Source: Linnemannia hyalina (Eukaryota; Mortierellomycota; Mortierellomycetes; Mortierellales; Mortierellaceae). From it: a DNA stretch of 64,000 bases. How positions within the stretch are numbered: the stretch's first letter is position 1; each line of letters begins with the position of its first letter. Below are positions 37,605-48,483 of the stretch, one piece after another. The notes beneath the pieces were generated by a model. That model did no database searches. It was given only the letters and a program-made list of their open reading frames with translations, and was not told where the DNA came from. Location of the stretch: the NCBI GenBank assembly GCA_019671135.1, contig JAHRHY010000003.1:1302001-1366000 (forward strand). The letters run 5' to 3'. Both the position numbers and the translations under genes were made by a program.

Positions 37605-38234
37605 CGTTGTTGTTGTAAGCCGTAGTACTGGATGAGATATGGAGCGAGTGGGAAGGAAGGGAGAGAAGGACAGCAAGAAGTATAAGGAACAAGAAAAGAA
37701 AAAGTCTAAAAAACGAAGTGGAATATTACTTTATGTAGTGAAATGTATTTTCTTGCCCTTGACGAATGATCAGGCAAGCGAACGAACGTGAGAACAATCA
37801 TTGCCTTTGCTTTAGCGTTGGTTAAGAAGTGTGTGAGAGATGCACGAATTGGGGCATGAGAATAATCCGATGAGGAAGTAAAAAGGGAGGAGACATTCAT
37901 TTTTCCTTTGTCCCCACAGGGGGCAAAAAGTGATAAGTTTAAAGGGGAGAAAGAATGAGCAAGAATGAAAACAACACGATAGGGAAGAGGAATAATACGT
38001 CGCTCCTTTCTTCTCCTTTCTTCTCTCCTTCTCGTAACAGAGGAAGAAAAGGAGAAGGGAGTAGTATTCTCTACCAGGCACAGGACATCGTCGTCTTAAC
38101 AATGGTGGGAGGTATTGTGTTTTTATTTAGTTGCTAACAAAAGACCTATCCTCATATATGACAATAGGGGGTGGGGAACAGACCTGATCATCTTTCAGCT
38201 TGAGGGAAAAGGAGGAAAAAGAGCATTCATTTGA
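37605..38234. other. Spacer between secreted-protein genes B and C
   Basis: Upstream flank of gene B and 3' flank of gene C. Purine-rich patches; no credible gene. Confidence 0.5.
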
Positions 38235-39425
38235 CTATTGGTCTTCCTCGCCCACTTCATCCTCATCATTCTCATCATTGTCATCCTCAAAGCGAGCCTG
38301 GGCATTCAATTCCTGCTGCAGTTCCTCAGCTGCAACAGCGGGATCTGCAGCAACACGCAGACATGCCTCAAGAGCATTCGATGCACCAACAATGGCACCC
38401 AAATAGGTCTGTGCGTAGATCTTGGCATCATCGTTCTCAGCAACGCGGAGATATTCGTCGCGGTATTGGTTTAGAAGGTCGGCGGCAAAGATCGGGCGGG
38501 TGTTCAGCAATGCCTCGTTCGACTGTGCAATGGCGTTCTTGCTCAATTGCAACACAGATGACACTCCGGCGGCGATTCTCTTCCATTCGTCAGAGGCGGT
38601 ATCGGGTACGGTTGGTGCGTTGGTGGTGGCATCCGTGACAAAGAGGCGGTACATATCGGCGGTTGGGGCGCAGTGACCTTGAGTGATGGCCAACTTGGAG
38701 CCGCCCAAGACACACTGGACAGCGGTGCGGATGATGGGCTTGGCAGACTCAATGACCTTGACGATAGGAGAAATGTCGAATGGGAGTGGGATGTATTCGA
38801 TGGTCGCGAGGATGGTCTTCAGTGTGGAGAATGTAAAGTCAAGACCAGCAACGATGCCGCTCGAGTCGGTGGTGACTTTACCGACCAGGTCCTTCAGTCT
38901 CTCGAGCTGTTGGACGAGGAACTGGAAGGCAGTTCCGACGAATGGGATGTTTGTAACAGATTTCGCTGCTTGGATGGTTCCAGTCAACACAGCGTCGATA
39001 GCGAGCTTGTAAGCAATACAATCCAAGCCCTCGGCTTGAAAATCGCGGTTGAGAGAGTCGAGGAGTTCAGCCCGGAAAGAGATCTCGGCGGCAAGCTCGG
39101 CTAACTCGTCGGCTTTCAAGGCGAGTTCCTCGGGGGTGGCGGCGACAGCCCATGCGTAGTTATCCTGGATGCCGACGACATCGAATTCAGCTGTTGATAC
39201 GATAGAGTTAGATGTAGGTGAAGATGGCCCATGAGAGTGGATTAATACAAACGCGGTCTCTGTCGATTTCATGCAAATGTTGACGATTTTCAGTCAAGGC
39301 GGTCAGAAAACGAGACAGAGAGAGAGAGCATCTAATTTACCTTGCTGTTGCTGTTGTTCAGGAGCAACTTGGGCGGCGACACAGGCGATGGCAGCAGCGC
39401 AGAGGGCGAGGGACAAAATTCTCAT
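38235..39425 (-). CDS. Secreted protein of unknown function, tandem paralogue C
   Basis: Minus-strand exons 39425-39341 and 39190-38235 join in phase 1 to 346 residues. Signal peptide MRILSLALCAAAIACVAAQ is followed by a short Gln run at the exon junction. The mature part shows the same build as gene B: amphipathic helices (FVGTAFQFLVQQLERLKDLV), ALLNTRPIFAADLLNQYRDE, SNALEACLRVAADPAVAAEE, and an acidic tail (DENDEDEVGEED). B and C are the closest pair, which suggests the most recent duplication. Function unknown; secretion is predicted from the signal peptide. Confidence 0.85.
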
Positions 39426-39940
39426 GATAAAAAAGTAGCTGGATGGAGAGGTAAGAATGTACTGACTGAGGACGGATTGGGTTGTTCAAGAGTGAAAGAA
39501 ATAGAAAGAGGGGATTGGGCTAAAGAGACGCAAAAGAGTTGAGTAAGTTGGGAGAGATTACAAGGTCAGCCAACCAAGCAAGGATACCAAGAGAAAAGGG
39601 GTATCAAGAATGGCCTTTTCTTTTAGCTTATCTTCTTTTTTCCCAAGTCAAAAGGGGAAAGAAACATACGGATTGAGTAACGATGGACGGTGTAATAGGA
39701 TACGGTGAGGGTTAGGGATTTTAAATGCCTAGGAACACGCCATCCATAAGCTATACACGCGATAAAGTACTCGATCTTGTATTGGAGATGAAGAAAGAAC
39801 AGGACGCATCAAAGCCACAGCATTTTTTTTTTTTTTTTTTTTACTTTGCCTTTTTTTGACTTTGCCTTGTCCAAAGAGAAGACTCACACCATTACCTCAC
39901 CCACGACAGACCCGACATTCGCAGCAACAACAACAAGACC
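39426..39940. other. Divergent promoter region of secreted gene C and the F-box gene
   Basis: Non-coding stretch between two divergent start codons. Contains a 20-base T run (39823-39842) about 100 bases before the F-box gene start. No obvious TATA box. Confidence 0.5.
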
Positions 39941-41329
39941 ATGAGCAGCAACAAGACCTTCGACACACTCACCGAGGACTTGATCGAGATCCTCGCATCA
40001 TACCTGGAGCCACTGGACTTGGTTCACCTCGGCGCAACATGCAAGCACCTCCAAAAGTCCATCAACCGTTCTGAAATCTGGGAGCAGTAAGTTTTCGAAA
40101 ACAGCAAGAGGACACCCGCAGTAGGGTTATCATAGGAGTAGCAATGAGAAGGAGGAAGAGGAGTCAAGGAAAAAGAATTTGTATGTCCATGCTTGGAGTT
40201 GAAAAACATGCTGTTGCTAACCACCTTTGAACACGTCTCTTTTGTACCATCATCATTCAACGAAACACAATAGCAAGGCAGTGGACGATTTTGGCGACAG
40301 ATTCACAATTACTTCGATTCTGGACTCTGCAGGATTGGATCTTGGCGACCAGCTCAAGCCCGAGCCTTTAGACTGGCGTCAGTACTACCAGGAGAGACAT
40401 GTGGCTATGACTAAGATGAACGCCAGCGCAGACGATCAGATCTCACAGTCAGAAAAGGATTACGACGAGGCCCAAGAGCTCTTGAGAGGTTTCCAGTCAA
40501 CGGGCGATGTTGACTCTTTAAGCAATGCCGCGCAGTTGATGGTCGGCGTTTTGGGTATGTGGAAACCTCATGAACCGCAGTGAAAGACGATCAAATTTTA
40601 GCCTTTTCTTGTTTCTCATCAATTGGTAATGTTGTAATGCTTCTATTGAATAGATAACTTTCCTGGACACGCTGGATGCTACCATTTGCTCGGATTCACC
40701 CTCTATGTCATCAACGAGCTTGAGGATGCTCTTTCTTTGCTCGAGATCGGAAGCATGGTTGACCCTAACTACGAGCCAATCAGCGGTATGTGCCTTCCAC
40801 ATTTCACACAGGACACGAGGAGTATTTTGGCTGCCAGCTTGCCATCTTGCGTGAAGGACAGGTAGTCGTTGATCTGCAAGAAGAAAACATACTCACGAGC
40901 GACAACTTCTCGACTTTTGCGATAATAGAGCTGACAAGAGAGATTCAAGGATTGTTGGAGGGATACGGATCAACCATGACGGATGGAGCACCATTGCTGG
41001 ACAATGCCAAGGAGCTCTCAGCACCCTTGAAGGCAGCCTTGACGGCCATTTTCAACTCATTCGACAAGGACAAGGACGGCAGCCTTAAGCCCTCGGAGCT
41101 TTCCGAGTTTGTCTACAAGACCAACGGCAGCCGACCTCCCCAGGCCTTCTTGACCCAAATGGGTATTCAGTTTGGAAAAGATGCACAGGGATACTTGACC
41201 TTGGAGGGATTCTTCAACTTTTTCTTGGAGCAGACGTTAGAGGATCCCATTGAGACGCGTCGTGATTTGGAGAAGCATGGATGGGACGGCGACCGTCTCG
41301 TTCGTTGCGACATTGCCAGGAACGCATAA
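39941..41329 (+). CDS. F-box protein with a C-terminal EF-hand
   Basis: Exons 39941-40086, 40274-40554, 40654-40785 and 40812-41329 close in frame to 358 residues. An F-box lies at about residues 7-50 (LTEDLIEILASYLEPLDLVH, then ATCKHL). A helical middle follows with a TPR-like pair (LLGFTLYVINELEDALSLLE). A canonical EF-hand loop, DKDKDGSLKPSEL, sits near residue 275, with a weaker second half (GKDAQGYLTLEGF). F-boxes bind Skp1 in SCF ubiquitin ligases; the EF-hand suggests calcium sensing. The last join needs a 26-base intron (40786-40811) with a GTATGT donor and CACACAG acceptor, which is very short. If that intron is wrong, the gene carries a frameshift there. Confidence 0.82.
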
Positions 41330-41474
41330 GGAATGGAAAAAAAACAACTCATACTCATATCATGCATTCAATACAATCCTCTCATCCTGCACTGGAATGT
41401 TGTTTTTGCTTTTATTCCGATGCTGATACCAATACTACTTGCCATTAAGGATCGCGAAAGCCAAAGCCAAAAGC

Positions 41475-41475
<1 letters not shown>

Positions 41476-41505
<30 letters not shown>
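41476..41505 (+). repeat. Poly-A tract of about 30 bases
   Basis: Uninterrupted A run in the short region between the convergent F-box and YAF9 genes. Confidence 0.85.
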
Positions 41506-41508
<3 letters not shown>

Positions 41509-41532
41509 GTTGACAGTCAAGCGTTTTGGATG

Positions 41533-42498
41533 CTACTTTGATGCCAGTTCCGCCTCAAGTCGTTTGCACTTTTCCCGATATCGTACAATCTCCTGTGCTG
41601 TGGTCTTGAGGGCCTTGTCCAACCGTTCGACTTCTTCCTGTTCTGCCTGCAGACTGAATTGATGATGTGGCGTCTTCTTGAGCGGGACATTTGACGTTGT
41701 GTTTTCCTGCAGTATGGTGTAAAAGCTGTCGATCGGCTCGTTGAACACCTATTAGCCCAAAAAGCGAAAATGCTCACGTTAGTTATGTTTCCTCTCTTCG
41801 TTCTAACGAGGCAATGATCCTTACAGTTGTGAAGTAAAACTGCAACTTTACAATCTCATCGTATTGGTAGCTTGTAACGGGTTTCTGCTTGGGCCATGGG
41901 TTGCCGAGCCCATCCTCCTCGTACGGATGCAGCTTCAGATGGTGGTAGAGTGTGAGTGGTTTCTCGCCGCTGATAGGATTGAAGTGGATCTTGATGATGA
42001 TGTCGAACTCTCCCCATCCTGTCTCTGTTACTTCGAATGGAGGCTTTTCAATAACTAATATGATGTGTGAAGATAAAAAGAGAGAATACCATATGTCAGT
42101 GAGCGAGAAAGAGAAGACGGTAGTATCACCGTCCGTTGCCTTCGTTTTTCCTATGAGGATTAATTACTTCTGTTGGGGTTGTCGTAGGTGTCGTGCAGCT
42201 TGAAGGCGACCTTGCGAATGAAATATGAAATGTCTTCGTTGTTGACGCCCCGCACTGAGATTGTCCAGCGATGTGTATGGTCGGCGTCGCCGCCCTTCTT
42301 CCCGTTCAGTGGCGTTGCCGAGTTTCCGTAGATAATTGGCCTTGCCAGTGAGAGACCCTACGACATATAAATGAGTGAGGTTGACGAATTGTTAATTGGA
42401 AGTGTCGGCGGTTTAGTTTTCCTTTGCGATGGCATTGTTAATGTCAAGAGTTGCGTTTCCTTTGTCCTTGGTACCTTCATTCTCTTGATCGATGTCAT
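41533..42498 (-). CDS. YAF9: YEATS-domain chromatin protein, Yaf9/GAS41-like
   Basis: Minus-strand exons 42498-42475, 42357-42168, 42054-41825 and 41748-41533 join in frame to 219 residues, close to yeast Yaf9. The YEATS domain (about residues 9-150) shows [31 protein letters not shown], then [18 protein letters not shown] and [12 protein letters not shown], the acyl-lysine reader core. The C-terminus is a coiled coil ([20 protein letters not shown]). Yaf9/GAS41 is shared by the NuA4 acetyltransferase and SWR1 remodeller and helps load H2A.Z. The first exon is only 24 bases (MTSIKRMK). The gene diverges from the acyl-CoA dehydrogenase across about 390 bases. Confidence 0.92.
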
Positions 42499-42884
42499 GC
42501 TACTGTGGTTGTCGTTTGTTGATGTACGTTGAGTTGTTGCTGTGTGTGGAGGAGTAATAGTGGAGCAAAGCGCGAAGGGCGCCTTTGAGGTGCAGCAGGA
42601 AAAGGGGAGGAAAAAGCAGTATCAAATTACATTTGCGACTAAAGATCCTTCTGGCGTGGCTTTGCTCCTTCGTTCAGGGACCAGTCTACATGTGGGCTGG
42701 TTATTTCACGTGCTTGCTGCTGGCTCTTGTCCGTGGGCATCGAAAAAAGATGAAAAAGTGATACGTTAGCCTCATCTCGCGCTTTTATCTCTTTTCTCTT
42801 CTCAACTCTCTCGTTCCCCTTCTTCTCTCTACTCCACCCCTCTCCCCTCACCTTCACCTTCCACACACATACACATTTACGACA
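42499..42884. promoter_or_regulatory. Shared divergent promoter of YAF9 and acyl-CoA dehydrogenase
   Basis: Only 386 bases separate the two start codons. The right side is a CT-rich leader (42780-42870) of the dehydrogenase, and CACGTG lies at 42707-42712. Confidence 0.55.
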
Positions 42885-44814
42885 ATGCTCCGCTCTGCCA
42901 CCTCTACCCTTCGCCGCGTTGCTGCCGTCAAGGCCGCTCCCGTTCAGCAGGTCGCCGTCCGCTCCTTCTCGACCACCATGGCCTCCCAGAACGTTTCCTT
43001 CGGCCTCAGCGAGGATCAGCTCGCCATCCAGGAACTCGCCCGCAAGTTCACCGAGGACGAGATCATCCCCATCGCTGCCCACCACGACCGCACCGGTGAA
43101 TACCCCACAGAGTTGATCCGCAAGGCCTGGGAGCTCGGATTGGTCAACACCCACGTCCCTCAGAAGTATGGCGGTCTTGGTCTCGGTGTCTTTGATGCCT
43201 CGCTCGTCTCGGAGGAGTTGGCTTACGGATGCTCTGGTATCCAGACTGCCATTGAGGCTAACGGATTGGCTGAGGCCCCCCTCATTGTTGCCGCCAACGA
43301 TTTCCAGTTGAAGAAGTACCTCGGCAGAATGACTGAGGAGCCTCTGATGGCTGCCTACTGTGTGACTGAGCCCGGTGCAGGATCTGATGTTGCTGGTCTC
43401 CAGACCAGGGCTGTCAAGAAGGGCAACAAGTGGGTCATCAACGGACAGAAGATGTGGATCACCAACGGAGGCAAGGCCAACTGGTTCTTTGTCCTCGCCA
43501 AGGTAACTTGTTCTTTCACTTTTTTTTTTTTATTGTTCAACAACACATGCTAATGCGGTTGCTATTGCGGCAAAGTACAATTGAAAAGAGTGGTGTGACT
43601 ATTTTCCCCCATGGGTGAATGGGGTGAGTTGATCCAGTCATAAGCGAGAGCGACATTTTTGTATCTCCATCTCGTTTCTGTCCTGTCCCTTGTTCCTGGT
43701 ACATTCATCGAACACACGCTCTTTATTCTTTGTGCCGGACAATTTATTATCACTTTGCCGCTACTGAGGGAGGGAGACCAACTTTATTGTTCGTTATCCT
43801 TCTGCTCAGCAGGTTGGGCGATATCGACACTCCTTACTCCTCACTTGATCTAATTGACGCTGTGGATTAAATAACTAATCACTTCCTACTATTACTACCC
43901 AACTGATATAACTAGACCGATGCCAATGCTAAGACTGGCCAGGCTTTCACTGGTTTCATTGTCGATGGCGACTCCAAGGGAATCACAGTTGGTCGCAAGG
44001 AGCAGAACATGGGCCAGCGTGCCAGTGATACCCGTGGAATCACATTCGAGGATGTCGAGGTCCCCGAGGAGAACGTGTACGTGTACCATCTTTTTTTTTT
44101 GTTTTTCTTTGCGTCTTTGTTGTTGTTGCATGTGATCCCTTTGTTTTGTTTGTATCTGTCATTCCCTTTCCCTCTTGCAGGGTGGTACCTTGATGTGGGA
44201 GAGAAGAAACAACAACAGAGAAAGAGAGCAAAATGCGGGGTAACTTTAAAAACGATCATATCACGACACACGGAACTTTTTTTTAATTGACTAACCCCTA
44301 TCTCCTCTCTTCCATCTCTCCTTCTCATCATAGTCTCGGCAAGGTCGGACAGGGATTCAAGATCGCCATGGGCGCTTTCGACATCACCCGCCCCCTCGTC
44401 GCCGCCGGAGCTGTCGGTTTGGCCCGCCGCGCCATGGTCGAGGCAACCAAGTACGCCGTCGACCGCAAGACGATGGGTAAGCCCATCATCGAGCACCAGG
44501 CCGTCAGCTTTATGATTGCCGACATGGCCATCGGTATCGAGGCTGCTCGTCAGATGGTCTGGAAGGCTGGTTGGTTGAAGGATAACGGCCACCGCAACAC
44601 CTGGGAGGCCTCCATTGCCAAGGCCCTCGCTTCCGATGTTGCCGTCAAGTCTGCCTGTGATGCCGTCCAGGTCTTTGGTGGTGCTGGATTCAACACCGAA
44701 TACCCCGTCGAGAAGTTGTACAGAGATTCAAAGATCTTCCAGATCTATGAGGGTACCTCCCAGGTCCAGAGACTTATCATCGGAAAGGGTGTTGTTGACC
44801 GCGTCCTGGCCTAA
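42885..44814 (+). CDS. Medium-chain-type acyl-CoA dehydrogenase, mitochondrial
   Basis: Exons 42885-43502, 43916-44076 and 44334-44814 close in frame to 419 residues, near the length of animal MCAD. The N-terminus ([20 protein letters not shown], then RSFS) looks like a mitochondrial presequence. Family motifs are [17 protein letters not shown] (FAD and substrate binding), [12 protein letters not shown], and [20 protein letters not shown], whose QIYEGT holds the catalytic-base Glu of the medium-chain class. It catalyses the first step of mitochondrial fatty-acid beta-oxidation, passing electrons to ETF. The donor at 44077 (GTACGTGT) was chosen because it rebuilds [14 protein letters not shown] without a gap. 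AATAAA follows at about 44863. Confidence 0.95.
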
Positions 44815-44940
44815 AATTGTATACTGTACCTGTACATTGTTTGAAAAAAATCATTGCCAAATAGAATAAAAAAAAATGAGAGGGTCTTTATGATTCATTG
44901 TAACATAAACTACACCGCGCCTGCGCGTTCTAAAGCTAAA

Positions 44941-45058
44941 GGGTGTCTAAGAGGGAGATGATCATGTCTAAGTTTTCGCGATACTCCAGGTGTCGCGTTC
45001 TAGAGGGTACCCAAGAGGGAGATGATCATGTTCAAGTTCTCGCGATATTCCAAGTGTC
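44941..45058 (-). repeat. Tandem duplication of the DUF726 gene's C-terminal codons (period 64 bases)
   Basis: 45005-45058 is the true 3' end of the gene on the minus strand (HLEYRENLNMIISLLGTL then stop). 44941-44993 repeats it as HLEYRENLDMIISLLDTL then stop. Nearly all differences fall at third codon positions. Confidence 0.88.
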
Positions 45059-47889
45059 CACTAACAATATCGGTCAGATCGACGTTCTCGATGCGCGACG
45101 CTGCCTCAACAGGCTGCAGACCTGCAACATCCAGTCCCATGGCGTGGAGGCGGTAGATGGATGCCAGCACCACATCTTTCTTGGAATACCCATTGATAAA
45201 TCGATGAGAGACCACAGAAGAAGCCGCCTTCCACTTGTCGGTCATGTCAGTCTTGATAGGAGCACCCAGCAGCACCACTAATATTTTTTTTCGTAGCATT
45301 TTGTGTGACAGAGGGAAAGAGAAAGAGCAGGCAGCTTATTATTAGTAAGGCGAATTTCTATCTTGTCCAAAAGGGGATCGTGAAACAAAAAACATGGCAT
45401 CGGAATGTGAGCATTAAAAAACATACCGGAATTGATGAGGCCGTGTTCTTTACGCTTGGCCAGTTCGAGAAGACACTCCCAGATCACAACAGCGCCCGTC
45501 GAGTATCCGATCAACGTGGTGGGCCGGTTGCCCTGCACGCGCTCTGTCAAGATATCCGCCAGAACATAGCCCGCCTTGCGCGCTCTATCCATAGCAACCA
45601 CCCTAATTCATTATCAAGAGAGAGCACAAGACATATACATTTAGTTGGAACATTGCGGCAAGACAACATCACGAGGACACTGCAGTTCATAGTAATATCA
45701 TCCCCTTACCATGGGTTGTCGATCAAGTCGCCGGCGCGCATAAGTCCAAAAGGCAAGACGAGAGCACTCGCCAATGCAGCAAAGACCGTCTGCGAAATGA
45801 CCTGTGTCGAGACCATCCGGACAGCCTCTGTCGCAAGAAACACCTTGAAGGCGTTTCCGAGAGTGACCAGCTCAGCGGGCTCAAATGTCAGGTGGAAGAC
45901 ATCATTCCCATTCAGCGCGCTCTCTGTAGTCCCTTGCCATGCATCAATGACTTCCGATTCGTCAAACAGGTAGCCCGAGATGACAATGTCCAGCTATGTT
46001 ACAAAACGGAGTTGTTTGGGCGTTAATAATTTGCACTAAAAAAGGGCGCTTTACTTTGACATGAATAGTTATCATTTCGTTGCTTACATGAAGGGAGGGG
46101 ATCTGTGGCAGAGTCGGGTCCTTGACGATGGGTGTGAATGAAAGCACCTTCAAATCTGTGAGTCGTGAAGAGAACGGTTAGTGTCAACACAAACAGGCCT
46201 TTACATCCGCGCATCATATTTTTACAATATGGCAAAAAAGGTAATACCTTTTGTCCTTCGGTGCATCTTGTATCCGGCCAAGCCGCCTCCGGCCAATCCA
46301 AAGAGTGACGCCATGACTGCAATTCCGGCGGTGGTTCCCAGGACAGCCGCGCCGGATCCCAGCAATACTCCAGCTCCAACAGCCACCAAAGGTGCAGCTA
46401 AACCTCCTGTCAGTCCGATCACGGTGGCGCCTGCTGCAATCGAAAGTCCTGTAGCAACATACTTCCACGTCTTTTTCTTCTTTTCCAGCTCCTGCATCGA
46501 TGTTTTAGCCTGTGTTTGCATCGCTACACCGTGTGGGTTCACGGGGACGGGCTGACTGACACTAGCTCGGTTGCCACGAAAGTTGTTGAAGAATGCGCCG
46601 AATCTGGCTCCAGCTCCTTGTCCTTGATTCTGGAATCGCTGTTGTTGCTCGAGTTCTTCCTGAAGCCGCCTTTCTTCTTCCAACTCCTCCCTCTCTGCTT
46701 CAATAAGTTCCTGCTGATGAAAGTAGAGATGCTGCGCAATCTGCTTCTCAATGTGTACAAAGGATTCGTAGGAGAGGTGGAGGTAGTTGCACATCTCGAA
46801 AATGATAGCTCTTGCACGGGCATCATACTCTAGAGGTTCTACTCGTCCCGATAACTTGCTGCTGGATGATGACGATGACGACGAAGAGGACAGAGAGGAT
46901 ATGGTGGTGGAGATGCTGGGTGCCCTAGGTGGTAGCTCCGGTGGTCGCTCTCCCTGATATTGATTCAACGGCTGGCGTGGCGGGAGCTGTGGAGGAGACG
47001 AGATTTCAATAGGCGGGACTAATGCTCCAGCAGTCGATTTCTCGTCATCCTTCCAAATGTCTGTGGCCTCGAATGGGTACATGTCGTCGTGCTCAGTGTA
47101 TCCTGGCGGTATGTCCGTGTTGAAGCCCACGAGATCCTGGCTTAACGATGATGAGAGCGACTGTTGAGATGAGGACTGCGGGATAGGGCTAGGGAGAGGA
47201 GGGGTTGGCGTTTTCGTTCGGCTTCTGGTCGAAGGGTCGAAACCAAGACCAATGTAGAGCAGATCGTTAATGACCTCTAGTCGGATATCTATTTCAGGGG
47301 AATCTTCCTCTGCAACGGACTGTAGTTGGTCCATGACCTTCTGATGCGGCGAAGACCATGCAGAGGACTTTGGTTGTCCATATTGGTGTTGATGGTGAAC
47401 GCTCCTCCTGCGGCGTGTGGGTGAGAGGGGCGGTGAAGAGACTGGCGATGAGACTGTAGAGTTCTGGCGAGGGGAGGCAGGGGATTGAGAGCGGGAGCGG
47501 GAAGGCTGACGACGATACATGGCTGGCAGGAGGGGCTCTGCCAAGACTTGTAGGTTGCAGTCCTGATACGAAAGGGTTTCCTGAAGCGACAGGAACATCT
47601 CTTGCTCGGCACGAGAGGTGATTCCAAGCTGCTTAAAGAGGGAGCGGAGGAAAGGGTGTTTCCAGGGTAAAGTTTCGACACCCTGGGAGGACTCGAGGGC
47701 GCTGATAGCGCATGCGGTCAGGGTGGCGACGGAGAAAGATTGCTCTTCGGTCCAGTGTTCGGCGTAGGTTTCGATTGAAAAGACGGTTGCCTCTTCGTCC
47801 TGGGGCTCTTGTTCCTGGAAAGTGTCGTCGTTTAGGTAGTGGGGTGGCATGGGGGAACCGTTCAACGGTGATGAGGGTGCGGAGTTCAT
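45000..47889 (-). CDS. DUF726/TMCO4-like membrane-associated alpha/beta hydrolase
   Basis: Minus-strand exons 47889-46248, 46155-46088, 45993-45710, 45602-45427 and 45277-45000 join in frame to 815 residues. The first half is Pro/Ser-rich and disordered, then a Glu/Gln-rich coiled coil, then a Gly/Ala-rich double hydrophobic segment (GLTGGLAAPLVAVGAGVLLG; AGIAVMASLFGLAGGGLAGY). The C-terminal hydrolase part has LDIVISGYLFDESEVIDAWQ, the nucleophile elbow TLIGYSTGAVVIW (GxSxG) and VVLLGAPIKTD. DUF726 proteins include human TMCO4 and yeast Mil1, linked to membrane trafficking. The ATG at 47889 was preferred; an upstream in-frame start at 48048 would add 53 residues translated from a pyrimidine-rich leader. 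Confidence 0.88.
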
Positions 47890-48483
47890 GTGAGGTGAAT
47901 GAGAATGACGTGCAAGTGTCGGTGTTAGGAGTGAAAAAAAGGAGAGTGATAGGGAGGAGAAAGTGGAGAAGGAAGGAGAAGAAAGGAGAAGAAAGGAAAG
48001 GAAAAGAAAGAAGGAAAAATGGAAATACCAGGACAACAGCCTAGGCACACATGAATTGGCACGGACTTGTTGTCTCTCCTATTTTTGCATGAGCGAAGCA
48101 ATAGGCAACAAAAATACATACATCATCGACACTGGACTGTACTAAGACTGGGCTAGTTCGTGTCCAGGTGGATTCTGGCTGTGGTCATTGACAAACAGTG
48201 GTACGATCAATACAGAGTAGAGACCCTCTTTAGTCTCAGAACCGTAGATGCTATGCTATGCTATGCTGGTGGATCGGGGCGTCGGGGGCGTCAGGGGCGT
48301 CATCCAAGCCAAGCCTGGACAAGGTACGACCACCTTATCCTATCATCACCAAGTCACGTGCAGAATGCCTGCCCTTTCGCTCCTTCAATTGGCCTGGCCT
48401 TGGTGCTCCTGTTCACCATCACACCTCTTCCAGGCCATCTCGCCACCAACAGAAATACATCTACACCCCCTCGACAAAGGAAC
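47890..48483. other. Divergent promoter region of DUF726 gene and beta-adaptin
   Basis: Purine-rich on the plus strand next to the DUF726 start (its CT-rich leader on the minus strand). Contains a CTATG-type triple repeat near 48250-48265 and CACGTG at 48355-48360, about 125 bases before the beta-adaptin ATG. Confidence 0.5.

Noticed and set aside
47890..48048. In-frame upstream start giving 53 extra residues to the DUF726 protein
   Set aside because: The added segment is Phe/Ser/Leu-rich translation of a pyrimidine-rich leader, typical of a 5' UTR here; the ATG at 47889 fits better.
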